Assembly: GCA_902362705.1 (NCBI GenBank)
Contig: CABIXK010000011.1
Location: 32,906-45,207 of the forward strand
Source of the DNA: Rikenellaceae bacterium
GTDB taxonomy: Bacteria; Bacteroidota; Bacteroidia; Bacteroidales; Rikenellaceae
DNA: 12,302 nt
Reading direction: 5' to 3'
Shown: positions 5,675 to 12,302 of the stretch, in pieces
Layout: the number at the start of each line of letters is the position of its first letter
How positions within the stretch are numbered: the stretch's first letter is position 1
The notes under the pieces: model-generated
What the model saw: only the letters and a program-made list of their open reading frames with translations
The model's database searches: none
Told to the model about the DNA's origin: nothing
Translations under genes and position numbers: made by a program

Positions 5675-6529
5675 ATGAGAATCCTACTTTTTTCCCGATC
5701 CCGCGACGGGCGGGCGCCCGAGGGGCTCCTCCGCCTGACCGCCGCCATCGACCGCCACGGCTTCGAGTGGGCCGCCAACCGCGAGATCGCCGAGGCCGCA
5801 GGCGCCGCACACAGCTACGGCGAGCGGGTCGGCCCGGCGGAGCGCGCCGACCTTATGATCTGTTACGGCGGCGACGGCACGCTGCTCGAGGGCGTCCACC
5901 GCCTCGGCGGCGCCCCGGTCCCCGTGCTGGGGATCAACGCCGGGCACCTCGGATTCCTCACCGGCGCGCCGAGCGGTGATCTGGACACGCTCTTCGACCG
6001 CCTGGCGGCGGGCGACTTCTCGGTCGAGCCGCGGACGATGCTCCGCGTGGAGGGCGACTTCGGCGCCGAGCCCGCGTCGAAGCTGGCCCTCAACGAGTTC
6101 ACCATCCAGCGACACGGCGCCGAGATGATCTCCGTGGAGACCTACGTCGACGCACAGATGGTGGCCACGTACCACGGCGACGGGGTGATCGTCTCCACGC
6201 CCACCGGCTCGACGGCCTACGCCCTGAGCGCCGGAGGCCCGGTCGTGGCCCCCACCTGCTCGTGCCTGGTCCTCTCGCCTCTGGCGCCCCACAACCTCAC
6301 CATGCGGCCGGTGGTGATCCCCGACACGGCGCGCATCGAGCTGCGCCTGCGCGCGCGCCGCGCCGAGGGGTTCGTCACGCTCGACAACCGCGCCTACCCC
6401 GCGGGCGCGGCGTCCGTATTCACGGTTCGGCGGGCCGAAGAGCGTATTTTGCTGGCGCTGCCGCACAATATATCGTTTTACGACACGTTAAGGAACAAGA
6501 TGATGTGGGGAATAGACCTCAGGAGCTAA
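5675..6529 (+). CDS. nadK: NAD kinase
   Basis: Phosphorylates NAD to NADP using ATP (polyphosphate in some relatives); cytoplasmic and essential in most bacteria. 284 residues. Motifs are GGDG (65-68), which binds the donor phosphate and holds the key Asp 67; [11 protein letters not shown] (86-96); NEFTIQR (140-146), which contacts [12 protein letters not shown] (174-182); and [14 protein letters not shown] (201-214). The frame is open upstream to 5438 but overlaps pdxJ antisense there. The ATG at 5675 (MRILLFSRS) matches the beta-strand start usual in the family and lies downstream of the promoter. uppS follows after 55 nt and has its own promoter. Confidence 0.94.
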   Translation: MRILLFSRSRDGRAPEGLLRLTAAIDRHGFEWAANREIAEAAGAAHSYGERVGPAERADLMICYGGDGTLLEGVHRLGGAPVPVLGINAGHLGFLTGAPSGDLDTLFDRLAAGDFSVEPRTMLRVEGDFGAEPASKLALNEFTIQRHGAEMISVETYVDAQMVATYHGDGVIVSTPTGSTAYALSAGGPVVAPTCSCLVLSPLAPHNLTMRPVVIPDTARIELRLRARRAEGFVTLDNRAYPAGAASVFTVRRAEERILLALPHNISFYDTLRNKMMWGIDLRS

Positions 6530-6568
6530 TCTTTCGCCGATTTTTCGGCCCGGTTCCGAGATTTTTCC

Positions 6569-6576
6569 TATATTTG
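6569..6576 (+). promoter_or_regulatory. uppS promoter -7 element, giving a near-leaderless mRNA
   Basis: TATATTTG, exact TAnnTTTG. A TTTTC at 6542-6546 (family TTTG at -33) lies 22 nt upstream, close to the 19-21 nt norm. Transcription should begin about 4-7 nt after the box, at 6580-6583, while the start codon is at 6585. Confidence 0.65.
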
Positions 6577-6584
6577 CACCCTAT

Positions 6585-7307
6585 ATGGTCACAACGAGCG
6601 AACAGAAACGCATCCCGCAGCACGTCGCCATCATCATGGACGGCAACGGCCGCTGGGCGGAAATGCGCGGCAAGGAGCGATGCGAAGGGCACGCGGCCGG
6701 CGTCGAAGCCGTGCGCACGACCCTCGGCGCGGCACTGCGCCGCGGCGTGAAGTACCTCACGCTCTACGCCTTCTCGACCGAGAACTGGGGCCGCCCGGCC
6801 GAAGAGGTCGACGCCCTGATGGAGCTCTTCTGCCGCTGCGTGGCCGGCGAGACGCCCGAGCTGCGCGCGCAGGGGGTCCGCATCCGCATGATCGGCGATC
6901 GCACGCGCTTCTCGGAAGGGGTGCAGCGAGCGCTGGCCGACGCCGAGCGCGCCACGGCCGACTGCGACCGCCTGACGCTCGTCCTGGCCCTCAACTATTC
7001 GTCGCGCGACGAGATCGTGCGCGCCGTGCGCGCGCTCGCCGGGCGCGCCGCCCGGGGGGAGCTCGCCCCCGCCTCGCTCGACGAACGGACCCTCGCCGCG
7101 GCCCTCGACACGGCCGCCTATCCCGACCCCGACCTGGTCATCCGCACCAGCGGCGAGTGCCGCCTGAGCAACTTCCTGCTCTGGCAGTCCTCCTACGCCG
7201 AGCTACTCTTCACGCCGGTGCTCTGGCCCGACTTCTCGGAGGAGGAGTTCGACCGCGCGCTGGAGGAGTACGCGCGGCGCGACCGCCGCTTCGGCCTGGT
7301 CCGATGA
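6585..7307 (+). CDS. uppS: Undecaprenyl diphosphate synthase (cis-prenyltransferase)
   Basis: Extends farnesyl diphosphate with isopentenyl diphosphate in cis to undecaprenyl diphosphate, the lipid carrier for peptidoglycan and surface glycans. Membrane-associated cytoplasmic enzyme of 240 residues, normal length. Motifs are HVAIIMDGNGRWA with catalytic D19; GHAAG; FSTENWGRP; LALNYSSRDEI; and the signature DLVIRTSGE-RLSNFLLWQ-Y-E near the C-terminus. The ATG at 6585 is the only start before the catalytic motif. bamA follows after 44 nt without a terminator, so co-transcription is likely, linking lipid-carrier supply with outer-membrane assembly. Confidence 0.95.
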   Translation: MVTTSEQKRIPQHVAIIMDGNGRWAEMRGKERCEGHAAGVEAVRTTLGAALRRGVKYLTLYAFSTENWGRPAEEVDALMELFCRCVAGETPELRAQGVRIRMIGDRTRFSEGVQRALADAERATADCDRLTLVLALNYSSRDEIVRAVRALAGRAARGELAPASLDERTLAAALDTAAYPDPDLVIRTSGECRLSNFLLWQSSYAELLFTPVLWPDFSEEEFDRALEEYARRDRRFGLVR

Positions 7308-7351
7308 CCCATACCCGACTGAACTTGAATTTGAAGAATAGAATCAATTAG

Positions 7352-9883
7352 ATGAATCGTTTCGGCAAGCTAATCACGGCCCTCGTCCTCCTGCTCGCAA
7401 CGGCGGCACCCCACGCTTTCGCACAGACGGACGAAGCGGACTCCCTGCGGCGGGCATCCTTCTCGGAGGAGGCTCCCATGATGCGTCCGGAGAGCCGGCA
7501 GAAGCTGTACTACATCCGCCACATCGACATCCACGGCGTGGATTACGACCACAACATCATCCGCTCGTCGGCGGGTCTGATTCCCGGCGACTCGATCTAC
7601 CTGCCCAGCAACTTCATCTCGTCGGCCGTCGAGCGCCTCTGGAGCCAGACGGTCTTCTCCGACGTGAAGATCGGCGCCGAGATCGAGGGCGACAGCCTCG
7701 ATCTGCACGTCTTCCTCAAGGAGCGCCCGAGGGTCAACAACTGGGACTTCGCGGGGATCTCGAAGGGCAAGAAGCGCGACCTGGTGGAGAAGCTCAAGCT
7801 GCGCCGCGGCGGCGCCCTCTCGGACTACATCATCGAGAAGAACAAGCAGCTGATCCGCAACTACTGGGCCGAGAAGGGATTCCGCAACGCCGAGGTCGAC
7901 GTGCGCATCGACAACGACTCGATCCGCGACCGCATGGTCAACGTCACCTTCCTCATAGACCGCAAGCAGCGCGTGAAGATCGGCCGCATCAACTTCGCGG
8001 GCAACGACGAGTTCACCGCCAAGCGCCTGCGCCGCACCTTCAAGAAGACCCACCAGAAGTCGATCAACTTCTTCCGCGGCGCCAAGCTCAACGAGAGCGA
8101 CTACGCCGACGACAAGGAGCTGCTCATCGACTTCTACAACTCGAAGGGCTTCCGCAACGCCACCGTCGTGCGCGACTCGATCTACCCGATCGACGAGAAG
8201 CGCCTGGGCATCGACATCGAGGTGGCCGAGGGCAACAAATACTACATCCGCGACGTGAAGTGGGTGGGCAACTCGGTCTACGAGACCGACATGCTGCAAA
8301 GCATGTTCGCCGTCAAGAAGGGCGACACCTACGACAAGAAGTCGATGCACAAGCGCCTGGGCATCGGCAAGGAGACCGACCTGGAGGCGCAGTCCGTATC
8401 GTCGCTCTACCAGAACAACGGCTACCTCATGTCGCAGGTCGAGCCCGCAGAGACGATCATCGGCGCCGACTCGATCGACCTGGAGGTCAAGGTCTTCGAG
8501 GGCAAGCAGTTCACCATCAACGAGGTGGGCATCACGGGCAACCAGCGCGTCGACGACGAGGTGATCCGCCGCGAGCTGGACACCTACCCCGGAGAGCTCT
8601 ACAACCGCTCGCTGCTCATGCGCACGATGCGCATGCTCAGCTCCATGCAGCACTTCAACCCCGAGGCGATCATCCCCGACGTGAAGCCCGTATCGAACGA
8701 GCTGGTCAACATCAACTGGCCGCTCGAGGAGCAGGCTTCGGACCAGTTCAACGTGGCCGGCGGCTGGGGTTCGGGCACCTTCGTGGGTTCGGTGGGCATC
8801 ACGCTCAACAACCTTTCGATCAAGAACTTCTTCAAGAAGGGGGCCTGGCACCCCTACCCCATGGGCCAGAACCAGCGTCTCTCGCTCTCGGCGCAGACCA
8901 ACGGCACCTACTACAAGGCCTTCTCGCTGAGCTTCACCGACCCCTGGCTGGGCGGCCGCAAGCCCAACTCGTTCACCCTCTCGGCCCACTTCTCCGAGCA
9001 GAACAACGCCTACTACCTCTGGCAGACCAGCACGCAGCACTTCCGCACCTACGGCGTGGCGGCAGGTCTGGGCAAGCGCCTCTCGTGGCCCGACCCCTAC
9101 TTCTCGCTCTACGCCGAGGCCAGCTACGAGCGCTACTCGCTCAAGGACTGGGACTACTTCGTCATGCGCAACGGCTCGGCCAACCTGCTCTCGCTCAAGC
9201 TCGTCTTCGCCCGCAACTCGGTCGACCAGCCCATCTACCCGCGCCGCGGATCGGAGTTCAGCGCCTCGGTGCAGGCCACGCTCCCCTACTCGCTCTGGGA
9301 CGGCAAGGACTACAGCGACCGCACGATGACCGACGAGGAGCGCTACCACTGGATCGAGTTCCACAAGTGGCAGTTCAAGGCCCAGTGGTTCCAGTCGTTC
9401 CTGCGCAATTCGAACCTCGTGCTGATGCTCAAGGCCGAGATGGGTTACCTGGGCAGCTACAACAAACACAAGGTCTCGCCCTTCCAGCGATTCGAGGTGG
9501 GCGGCGACGGCATGTCGGGATATAATATATACGGTATCGACATCATCTCGATGCGCGGTTACGAGGACGGCGCACTCGACCCCGTGTCGGAGCGCTACTC
9601 GCGCGCCTACAACAAGTACACGGCCGAGCTCCGCTACCCGATCATCCTCAAGCCCTCGTCGCAGATCTACGTGCTGGCCTTCCTCGAGGGAGGTAACGCC
9701 TTCGACTCGTGGAAGCACTTCTCGCCCTTCAAGATCAAGCGCTCGGCCGGTGTGGGCGTGCGCCTCTACCTGCCGGTGGTCGGCATGCTGGGCATCGACT
9801 GGGGCTACGGCTTCGACGCTCCCGCGGGCTCGTCGCGCAAGAGCGGCAGCCAGTTCCACTTCGTCATGGGACAGCAGTTTTAG
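7352..9883 (+). CDS. bamA: Outer membrane protein assembly factor BamA (Omp85)
   Basis: Central subunit of the BAM complex that folds beta-barrel proteins into the outer membrane. 843 residues. A signal peptide is followed by AFAQ (about residue 25). There are five POTRA domains at about 53-125, 128-206, 209-294, 297-385 and 387-461; the second and third share KGFRNA. A 16-strand barrel follows from about 465 to the C-terminus. The Omp85 barrel-lumen motif appears as MRGY (734-737), replacing the usual VRGF. The protein ends in phenylalanine (HFVMGQQF), as OMPs do. The start ATG has no clear Shine-Dalgarno. TGAATTTG at 7326-7333 is a near-match promoter, but uppS read-through is the likelier source. 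The last codons and the stop lie inside a perfect inverted repeat. Confidence 0.95.
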   Translation: MNRFGKLITALVLLLATAAPHAFAQTDEADSLRRASFSEEAPMMRPESRQKLYYIRHIDIHGVDYDHNIIRSSAGLIPGDSIYLPSNFISSAVERLWSQTVFSDVKIGAEIEGDSLDLHVFLKERPRVNNWDFAGISKGKKRDLVEKLKLRRGGALSDYIIEKNKQLIRNYWAEKGFRNAEVDVRIDNDSIRDRMVNVTFLIDRKQRVKIGRINFAGNDEFTAKRLRRTFKKTHQKSINFFRGAKLNESDYADDKELLIDFYNSKGFRNATVVRDSIYPIDEKRLGIDIEVAEGNKYYIRDVKWVGNSVYETDMLQSMFAVKKGDTYDKKSMHKRLGIGKETDLEAQSVSSLYQNNGYLMSQVEPAETIIGADSIDLEVKVFEGKQFTINEVGITGNQRVDDEVIRRELDTYPGELYNRSLLMRTMRMLSSMQHFNPEAIIPDVKPVSNELVNINWPLEEQASDQFNVAGGWGSGTFVGSVGITLNNLSIKNFFKKGAWHPYPMGQNQRLSLSAQTNGTYYKAFSLSFTDPWLGGRKPNSFTLSAHFSEQNNAYYLWQTSTQHFRTYGVAAGLGKRLSWPDPYFSLYAEASYERYSLKDWDYFVMRNGSANLLSLKLVFARNSVDQPIYPRRGSEFSASVQATLPYSLWDGKDYSDRTMTDEERYHWIEFHKWQFKAQWFQSFLRNSNLVLMLKAEMGYLGSYNKHKVSPFQRFEVGGDGMSGYNIYGIDIISMRGYEDGALDPVSERYSRAYNKYTAELRYPIILKPSSQIYVLAFLEGGNAFDSWKHFSPFKIKRSAGVGVRLYLPVVGMLGIDWGYGFDAPAGSSRKSGSQFHFVMGQQF

Positions 9884-9905
9884 CCAAGGCTAAAACTGCT
9901 GTCCC
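9868..9905. repeat. Perfect 18-bp inverted repeat over the bamA stop codon
   Basis: GGGACAGCAGTTTTAGCC (9868-9885), AA, then its exact reverse complement (9888-9905). The left arm encodes the end of BamA (G-Q-Q-F-stop). No T-run follows; the next bases are CGGGGGGACG. It could be an mRNA 3'-end stabiliser, a read-through attenuator before the skp pair, or a termination site of unusual type. Confidence 0.85.
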
Positions 9906-9978
9906 GGGGGGACGACTTCGGCAATCCCCCGCCGCCCGAACTCCCGGCGGAACAATCCCCGCCGTGCCGGGGCGGGAG
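9906..9978. other. G+C-rich structured spacer between bamA and skp genes
   Basis: The spacer has direct repeats CAATCCCCCGCCG (9922-9934) and CAATCCCCGCCG (9953-9964). CTCCCG pairs with CGGGAG across 9941-9978, and GGCGG/CCGCC can pair inside. The bamA-skp gap is 168 nt in all, longer than the other gaps in this cluster. No coding signal is seen. It may be a degenerate repeat element or a leader structure. Confidence 0.4.
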
Positions 9979-9986
9979 TTTGGCAA

Positions 9987-9994
9987 TAAATTTG
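9987..9994 (+). promoter_or_regulatory. skp-pair promoter -7 element
   Basis: TAAATTTG, exact TAnnTTTG, 57 nt before the first skp ATG. It implies a leader of about 50 nt. No clear -33 box. It suggests the chaperones can be expressed apart from bamA. Confidence 0.55.
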
Positions 9995-10051
9995 GAAGAG
10001 GCCGGTTTGCACATGAAACCCGAATCTTCGAAACGTAAAAAAGAGAACACT

Positions 10052-10555
10052 ATGAAACGGATCCTTCTTCTCGCGCTCTTCGCCCTGGGCGTCGGCACGC
10101 TCTCGGCACAGAACTGCATCGTGGTCGACAGCGAAAAGATCTTCAAGTCGATCGACGCCTACAACGAGGCGATCACCGAACTGGACCGTCTGGCCGAGGA
10201 GTACCAGAAGCTGGTCGACGCCAAGTTCGAGGCCGTCGAGCAGCTCTACCAGACCTACGTGGCGCAGCGCGCGTCGCTCTCGGCTTCGAGCCGCCAGACG
10301 CGCGAGGAGGCCATCCTCTCGCAGGAGCGCGCCGCACAGCAGTACCAGGAGGGCATCTTCGGCAAGGAGGGCACGCTCATGAAGCGCCGCCTGGAGCTGA
10401 TCGCCCCCATACAGAAGCGTGTATTCGACGCCATCGAGGCCTACGCCAAGCAGGCGGGCGCAGCGGCGGTGATCGACTCGGCCAACAACCCCACGCTGCT
10501 CTACACCGACCCCGCGTCGGAGCGCACGCAGCAGGTGATCGCCCTGCTCCGATAA
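10052..10555 (+). CDS. Skp/OmpH-family periplasmic chaperone, first copy
   Basis: 167 residues with a signal peptide MKRILLLALFALGVGTLSAQ and the OmpH/Skp pattern. After cleavage comes a short beta segment (CIVVDSEKIFKSI), then a long charged, Gln/Glu/Ala-rich coiled-coil hairpin (about 35-130), then the returning strand (AAVIDSANNPTLLYTDP) and a C-terminal helix. Skp trimers hold unfolded OMPs in the periplasm and hand them to BamA, which is encoded just upstream. The frame stays open from a TTG at 9980, but those residues are hydrophilic and precede the signal peptide and promoter, so the ATG at 10052 is chosen; AAAAAAGAG before it may serve as the ribosome site. The second copy starts 27 nt later. 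Confidence 0.87.
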   Translation: MKRILLLALFALGVGTLSAQNCIVVDSEKIFKSIDAYNEAITELDRLAEEYQKLVDAKFEAVEQLYQTYVAQRASLSASSRQTREEAILSQERAAQQYQEGIFGKEGTLMKRRLELIAPIQKRVFDAIEAYAKQAGAAAVIDSANNPTLLYTDPASERTQQVIALLR

Positions 10556-10582
10556 GCAAGAAACATTAACCGATAAAAAACC

Positions 10583-11110
10583 ATGAAAAAAGTACTCAAA
10601 CTGACCCTCGCGCTTGCCATGATGATGAGCGCCTCGTCGCTCTTCGCCCAGAAGTTCGGGCGGATCGACACTTCGGCCATCCTCGTAGCGATGCCCGAGA
10701 CCAAGGAGATGCAGTCGTCGATGGAGACCTTCGTCGCCGGCCTGCGCGAAACGCTCGAGACCATGCAGGTCGAATACAACAACAAGGTGCAGGAGTTCCA
10801 GAAGAACCTCAACACCTGGTCGGAGGCGATCAGCCAGGTGAAGCAGAAGGACCTGGTCGACCTCCAGGGCCGCATCGAGGAGTACCAGCGCGCCGCCGCG
10901 CAGGACATCCAGAACAAGGAGATCGAGCTGCGCAACCCCATCATCGAGAAGGCGAAGGCCGCGATCGACAAGGTGGCTGCCGCCAACGGCTACCTGGCCG
11001 TGTTCGACACCTCGATGGGCTCGCTGGCCTACTTCGACGAGGCCGCGCTGACCGACATCGCACCGCTGGTGCGCACCGAGCTGGGCATCAAGGAGGAGGC
11101 AGCCAACTAA
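10583..11110 (+). CDS. Skp/OmpH-family periplasmic chaperone, second copy
   Basis: 175 residues with a signal peptide ending SSLFAQ (about residue 23). After it come KFGRIDTSAILVAMPE, the family's first beta strand and loop, then a long coiled-coil (about 40-125), the strand GYLAVFDTSMGSLAYFD, and a tail ending GIKEEAAN. It is clearly diverged from the first copy and closer to the canonical OmpH layout. Tandem skp genes after bamA are usual in Bacteroidales; different client sets or a mixed trimer are possible but untested here. The upstream region is A-rich (GATAAAAAACC) with no classical Shine-Dalgarno. A strong terminator follows 24 nt after the stop. Confidence 0.9.
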   Translation: MKKVLKLTLALAMMMSASSLFAQKFGRIDTSAILVAMPETKEMQSSMETFVAGLRETLETMQVEYNNKVQEFQKNLNTWSEAISQVKQKDLVDLQGRIEEYQRAAAQDIQNKEIELRNPIIEKAKAAIDKVAAANGYLAVFDTSMGSLAYFDEAALTDIAPLVRTELGIKEEAAN

Positions 11111-11133
11111 CCGGCACCCGCCTCTCGAAACTC

Positions 11134-11164
11134 AGGCCGCTCCCCCGTCGGGAGCGGCCTTTTT
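11134..11164 (+). terminator. Intrinsic terminator of the bamA-skp cluster
   Basis: AGGCCGCTCCC (11134-11144), loop CCGTC, GGGAGCGGCCT (11150-11160): an 11-bp perfect stem followed by TTTTT. A textbook rho-independent terminator after the second skp gene. Confidence 0.95.
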
Positions 11165-11348
11165 CGCAGGCGAGGTAGCCGGAAGAGCCGCGGCCGCCAC
11201 ACACCGCCACACCTCTGCCCGCGCCGCCCCCGGACGGAATGTCGCGCCCGGACGGAACGCCCCGCCCCGCCGCTCGCCGGAAAGGCGGCGGTGCTGTCCG
11301 GAATTTCGCCGAATCGGAGCTGCGGCCGATTTTATCGCCCGCATATTG
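11165..11348. other. G+C-rich upstream region of the AraC-type gene with direct repeats
   Basis: No coding signal on either strand. It contains CCCGGACGGAA twice (11229-11239 and 11247-11257, 18-bp period). A hairpin CCGCCGC (11267-11273)/GCGGCGG (11285-11291) lies between these and the promoter. The direct repeats about 95-120 bp upstream of the promoter could be regulator sites, as AraC proteins often bind direct half-sites. Confidence 0.35.
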
Positions 11349-11349
11349 T

Positions 11350-11357
11350 TATATTTG
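11350..11357 (+). promoter_or_regulatory. AraC-type gene promoter -7 element
   Basis: TATATTTG, exact TAnnTTTG, in a local A+T-rich patch 31 nt before the ATG at 11389. AAGAAAG just before the start codon is a plausible ribosome site. Confidence 0.65.
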
Positions 11358-11388
11358 TCCGATCCACCGACTGAAGAACAAGAAAGCC

Positions 11389-12302
11389 ATGATCCATACG
11401 CCAGACGAACCCGCCATCTCCGACTTCACCCTCACGCAGCTATTCGACCTGGCGGGCGAACACGACCGCCGGGGACTGCGGCGCGAACTGATTATCGCCG
11501 ACAGCCCTTCCGACCTGCGGCTCTTCCGCTTTCCTTGCCGCATCGAGGCGGTCTGCATCGGCGTGGGCGTCGGGGGCGAGGCGACCGTGCGGCTCAACCA
11601 CCGCGAATACCGCCTGCGGCGCGACACACTCTTCTGGTTCGGACCGCAGAGCATCGTGCAGGCGGGCACCGACGCGCAGTTCCGCGCCCACCATATCATC
11701 GTCTCCACCCAACTGCTCCAGCGAAGCATCGACCTCGAAGCCAAGAAGATGCTGCCCCTCTTCCTGCAGTTCGGCGCCCATCCGGTCCTCGACATCACCC
11801 CCGGGGAGAGCGCCTCGCTGCGCGACTTTCTGCGGCTGATCGAGCAGGAGAGCCGCGAGCCCGCGGGGCGGTTCACCGACGAGCTGATCGGCCGCCTCAT
11901 CTCGGCGCTCGTCTGCAAGACAGGCAACCTGCTCGACCGCTATCTCGCCCTGCACGAGGAGCGGAGCCATCGCTCCGACCGCGCCGAGGAGTATTTCCAG
12001 CGCTTCATCCGCCTGCTGGGCGAGCACTTCCGGCGCGAGCGCAGCGTGGGTTTTTACGCGCGCGAGCTGTGCATCACGCCCAAGTACCTCACCACGCTCA
12101 TCCGGCGCGTGAGCGGCAAATCGGTATCGGAGTGGATCGACATCTATGTCGTGCTGGAGGCCAAGGCGCTGCTGCGCTTCTCCAACCGCAGCGTGCAGGA
12201 GGTGGCCTACGCCCTCAACTTCCCCAACCAGTCGTTCTTCGGCAGCTACTTCAAGCGCATCACCGGCATGTCGCCCTCCGAATTCCGCGCACAGAAAGGG
12301 TG
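11389..12302 (+). CDS. AraC-family transcriptional regulator (runs off the right edge)
   Basis: 304 codons are open from the ATG at 11389 to the window edge, which cuts a codon starting TG, very likely the TGA stop. Residues about 1-190 form the ligand or sensor part, with a beta-rich cupin-like stretch (for example GEATVRLNHREYRLRRDTLFW). Residues about 200-304 form the two helix-turn-helix AraC DNA-binding domain: FYARELCITPKYLTTLIRR for the first HTH, then SVQEVAYALNFPNQSFFGSYFKRITGMSP-EFR, the family signature. The form is typical of stand-alone AraC regulators in Bacteroidota, with no membrane segment and no two-component receiver. The inducer and targets are unknown, and a target gene may lie beyond the right edge. 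It is separated from the skp genes by a terminator and has its own promoter. Confidence 0.92.
   Translation, partial: MIHTPDEPAISDFTLTQLFDLAGEHDRRGLRRELIIADSPSDLRLFRFPCRIEAVCIGVGVGGEATVRLNHREYRLRRDTLFWFGPQSIVQAGTDAQFRAHHIIVSTQLLQRSIDLEAKKMLPLFLQFGAHPVLDITPGESASLRDFLRLIEQESREPAGRFTDELIGRLISALVCKTGNLLDRYLALHEERSHRSDRAEEYFQRFIRLLGEHFRRERSVGFYARELCITPKYLTTLIRRVSGKSVSEWIDIYVVLEAKALLRFSNRSVQEVAYALNFPNQSFFGSYFKRITGMSPSEFRAQKG

Noticed and set aside
7370..9859. 829-codon open frame antisense to bamA
   Set aside because: It mirrors bamA almost exactly and is rich in Val/Leu/Ala/Asp/Glu/His, the usual artefact of G/C third positions; no motif or promoter supports it.
11132..11344. 70-codon minus-strand frame between skp and the AraC gene
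   Set aside because: It runs through the terminator, has low-complexity Arg/Ala-rich composition, and lacks a promoter or ribosome site.

Overview
The window looks like a chromosomal segment from a high-G+C member of the Bacteroidota, most likely Alistipes or another Rikenellaceae. This rests on three things: the style of the housekeeping proteins (a YebC starting MGRAFE, a PdxJ starting [12 protein letters not shown], the order uppS-bamA-skp-skp), promoters of the Bacteroidota TAnnTTTG type in otherwise G+C-rich DNA, and coding sequences with third positions strongly biased to G or C. The genus is an inference; the phylum is fairly secure.

Layout, left to right. Positions 1-420 hold no gene. 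They are built from repeats: two related hairpin elements (2-69, 114-182), then a unit of about 60 nt in three copies (233-293 and 295-356 direct, 361-419 inverted). Next is yebC on the minus strand (421-1143). It is divergent, across a short A+T-rich promoter island, from a plus-strand operon of a glyoxalase-like VOC protein, the tRNA t6A synthase tsaC and a hotdog thioesterase (1260-2685). A bidirectional terminator (2714-2753) separates this operon from a convergent minus-strand operon read right to left: pdxJ (vitamin B6), a secreted SGNH esterase and the tRNA CCA-adding enzyme (5589-2810).

nadK (NAD kinase) starts divergently from pdxJ at 5675. It is followed by uppS (undecaprenyl diphosphate synthase, almost leaderless), bamA (outer-membrane protein insertase) and two Skp/OmpH periplasmic chaperones. 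A perfect 18-bp inverted repeat overlaps the bamA stop codon, and the skp pair seems to have its own promoter. A strong terminator (11134-11164) closes the cluster. After a G+C-rich spacer, an AraC-family regulator with its own promoter runs into the right edge, probably missing only the last base of its stop codon.

Functionally the right half is an envelope-biogenesis cluster: lipid carrier for peptidoglycan and glycan synthesis, the OMP insertase, and chaperones that deliver OMPs to it. The left half is cofactor and tRNA-maturation housekeeping (PLP, NADP, t6A, CCA end) plus YebC. I see no defence system, CRISPR array, transposase, phage gene, tRNA or rRNA. The least ordinary parts are non-coding: the repeat-built left edge, the palindrome over the bamA stop codon, the face-to-face nadK/pdxJ promoters with a shared dyad, and the nearly leaderless uppS message.
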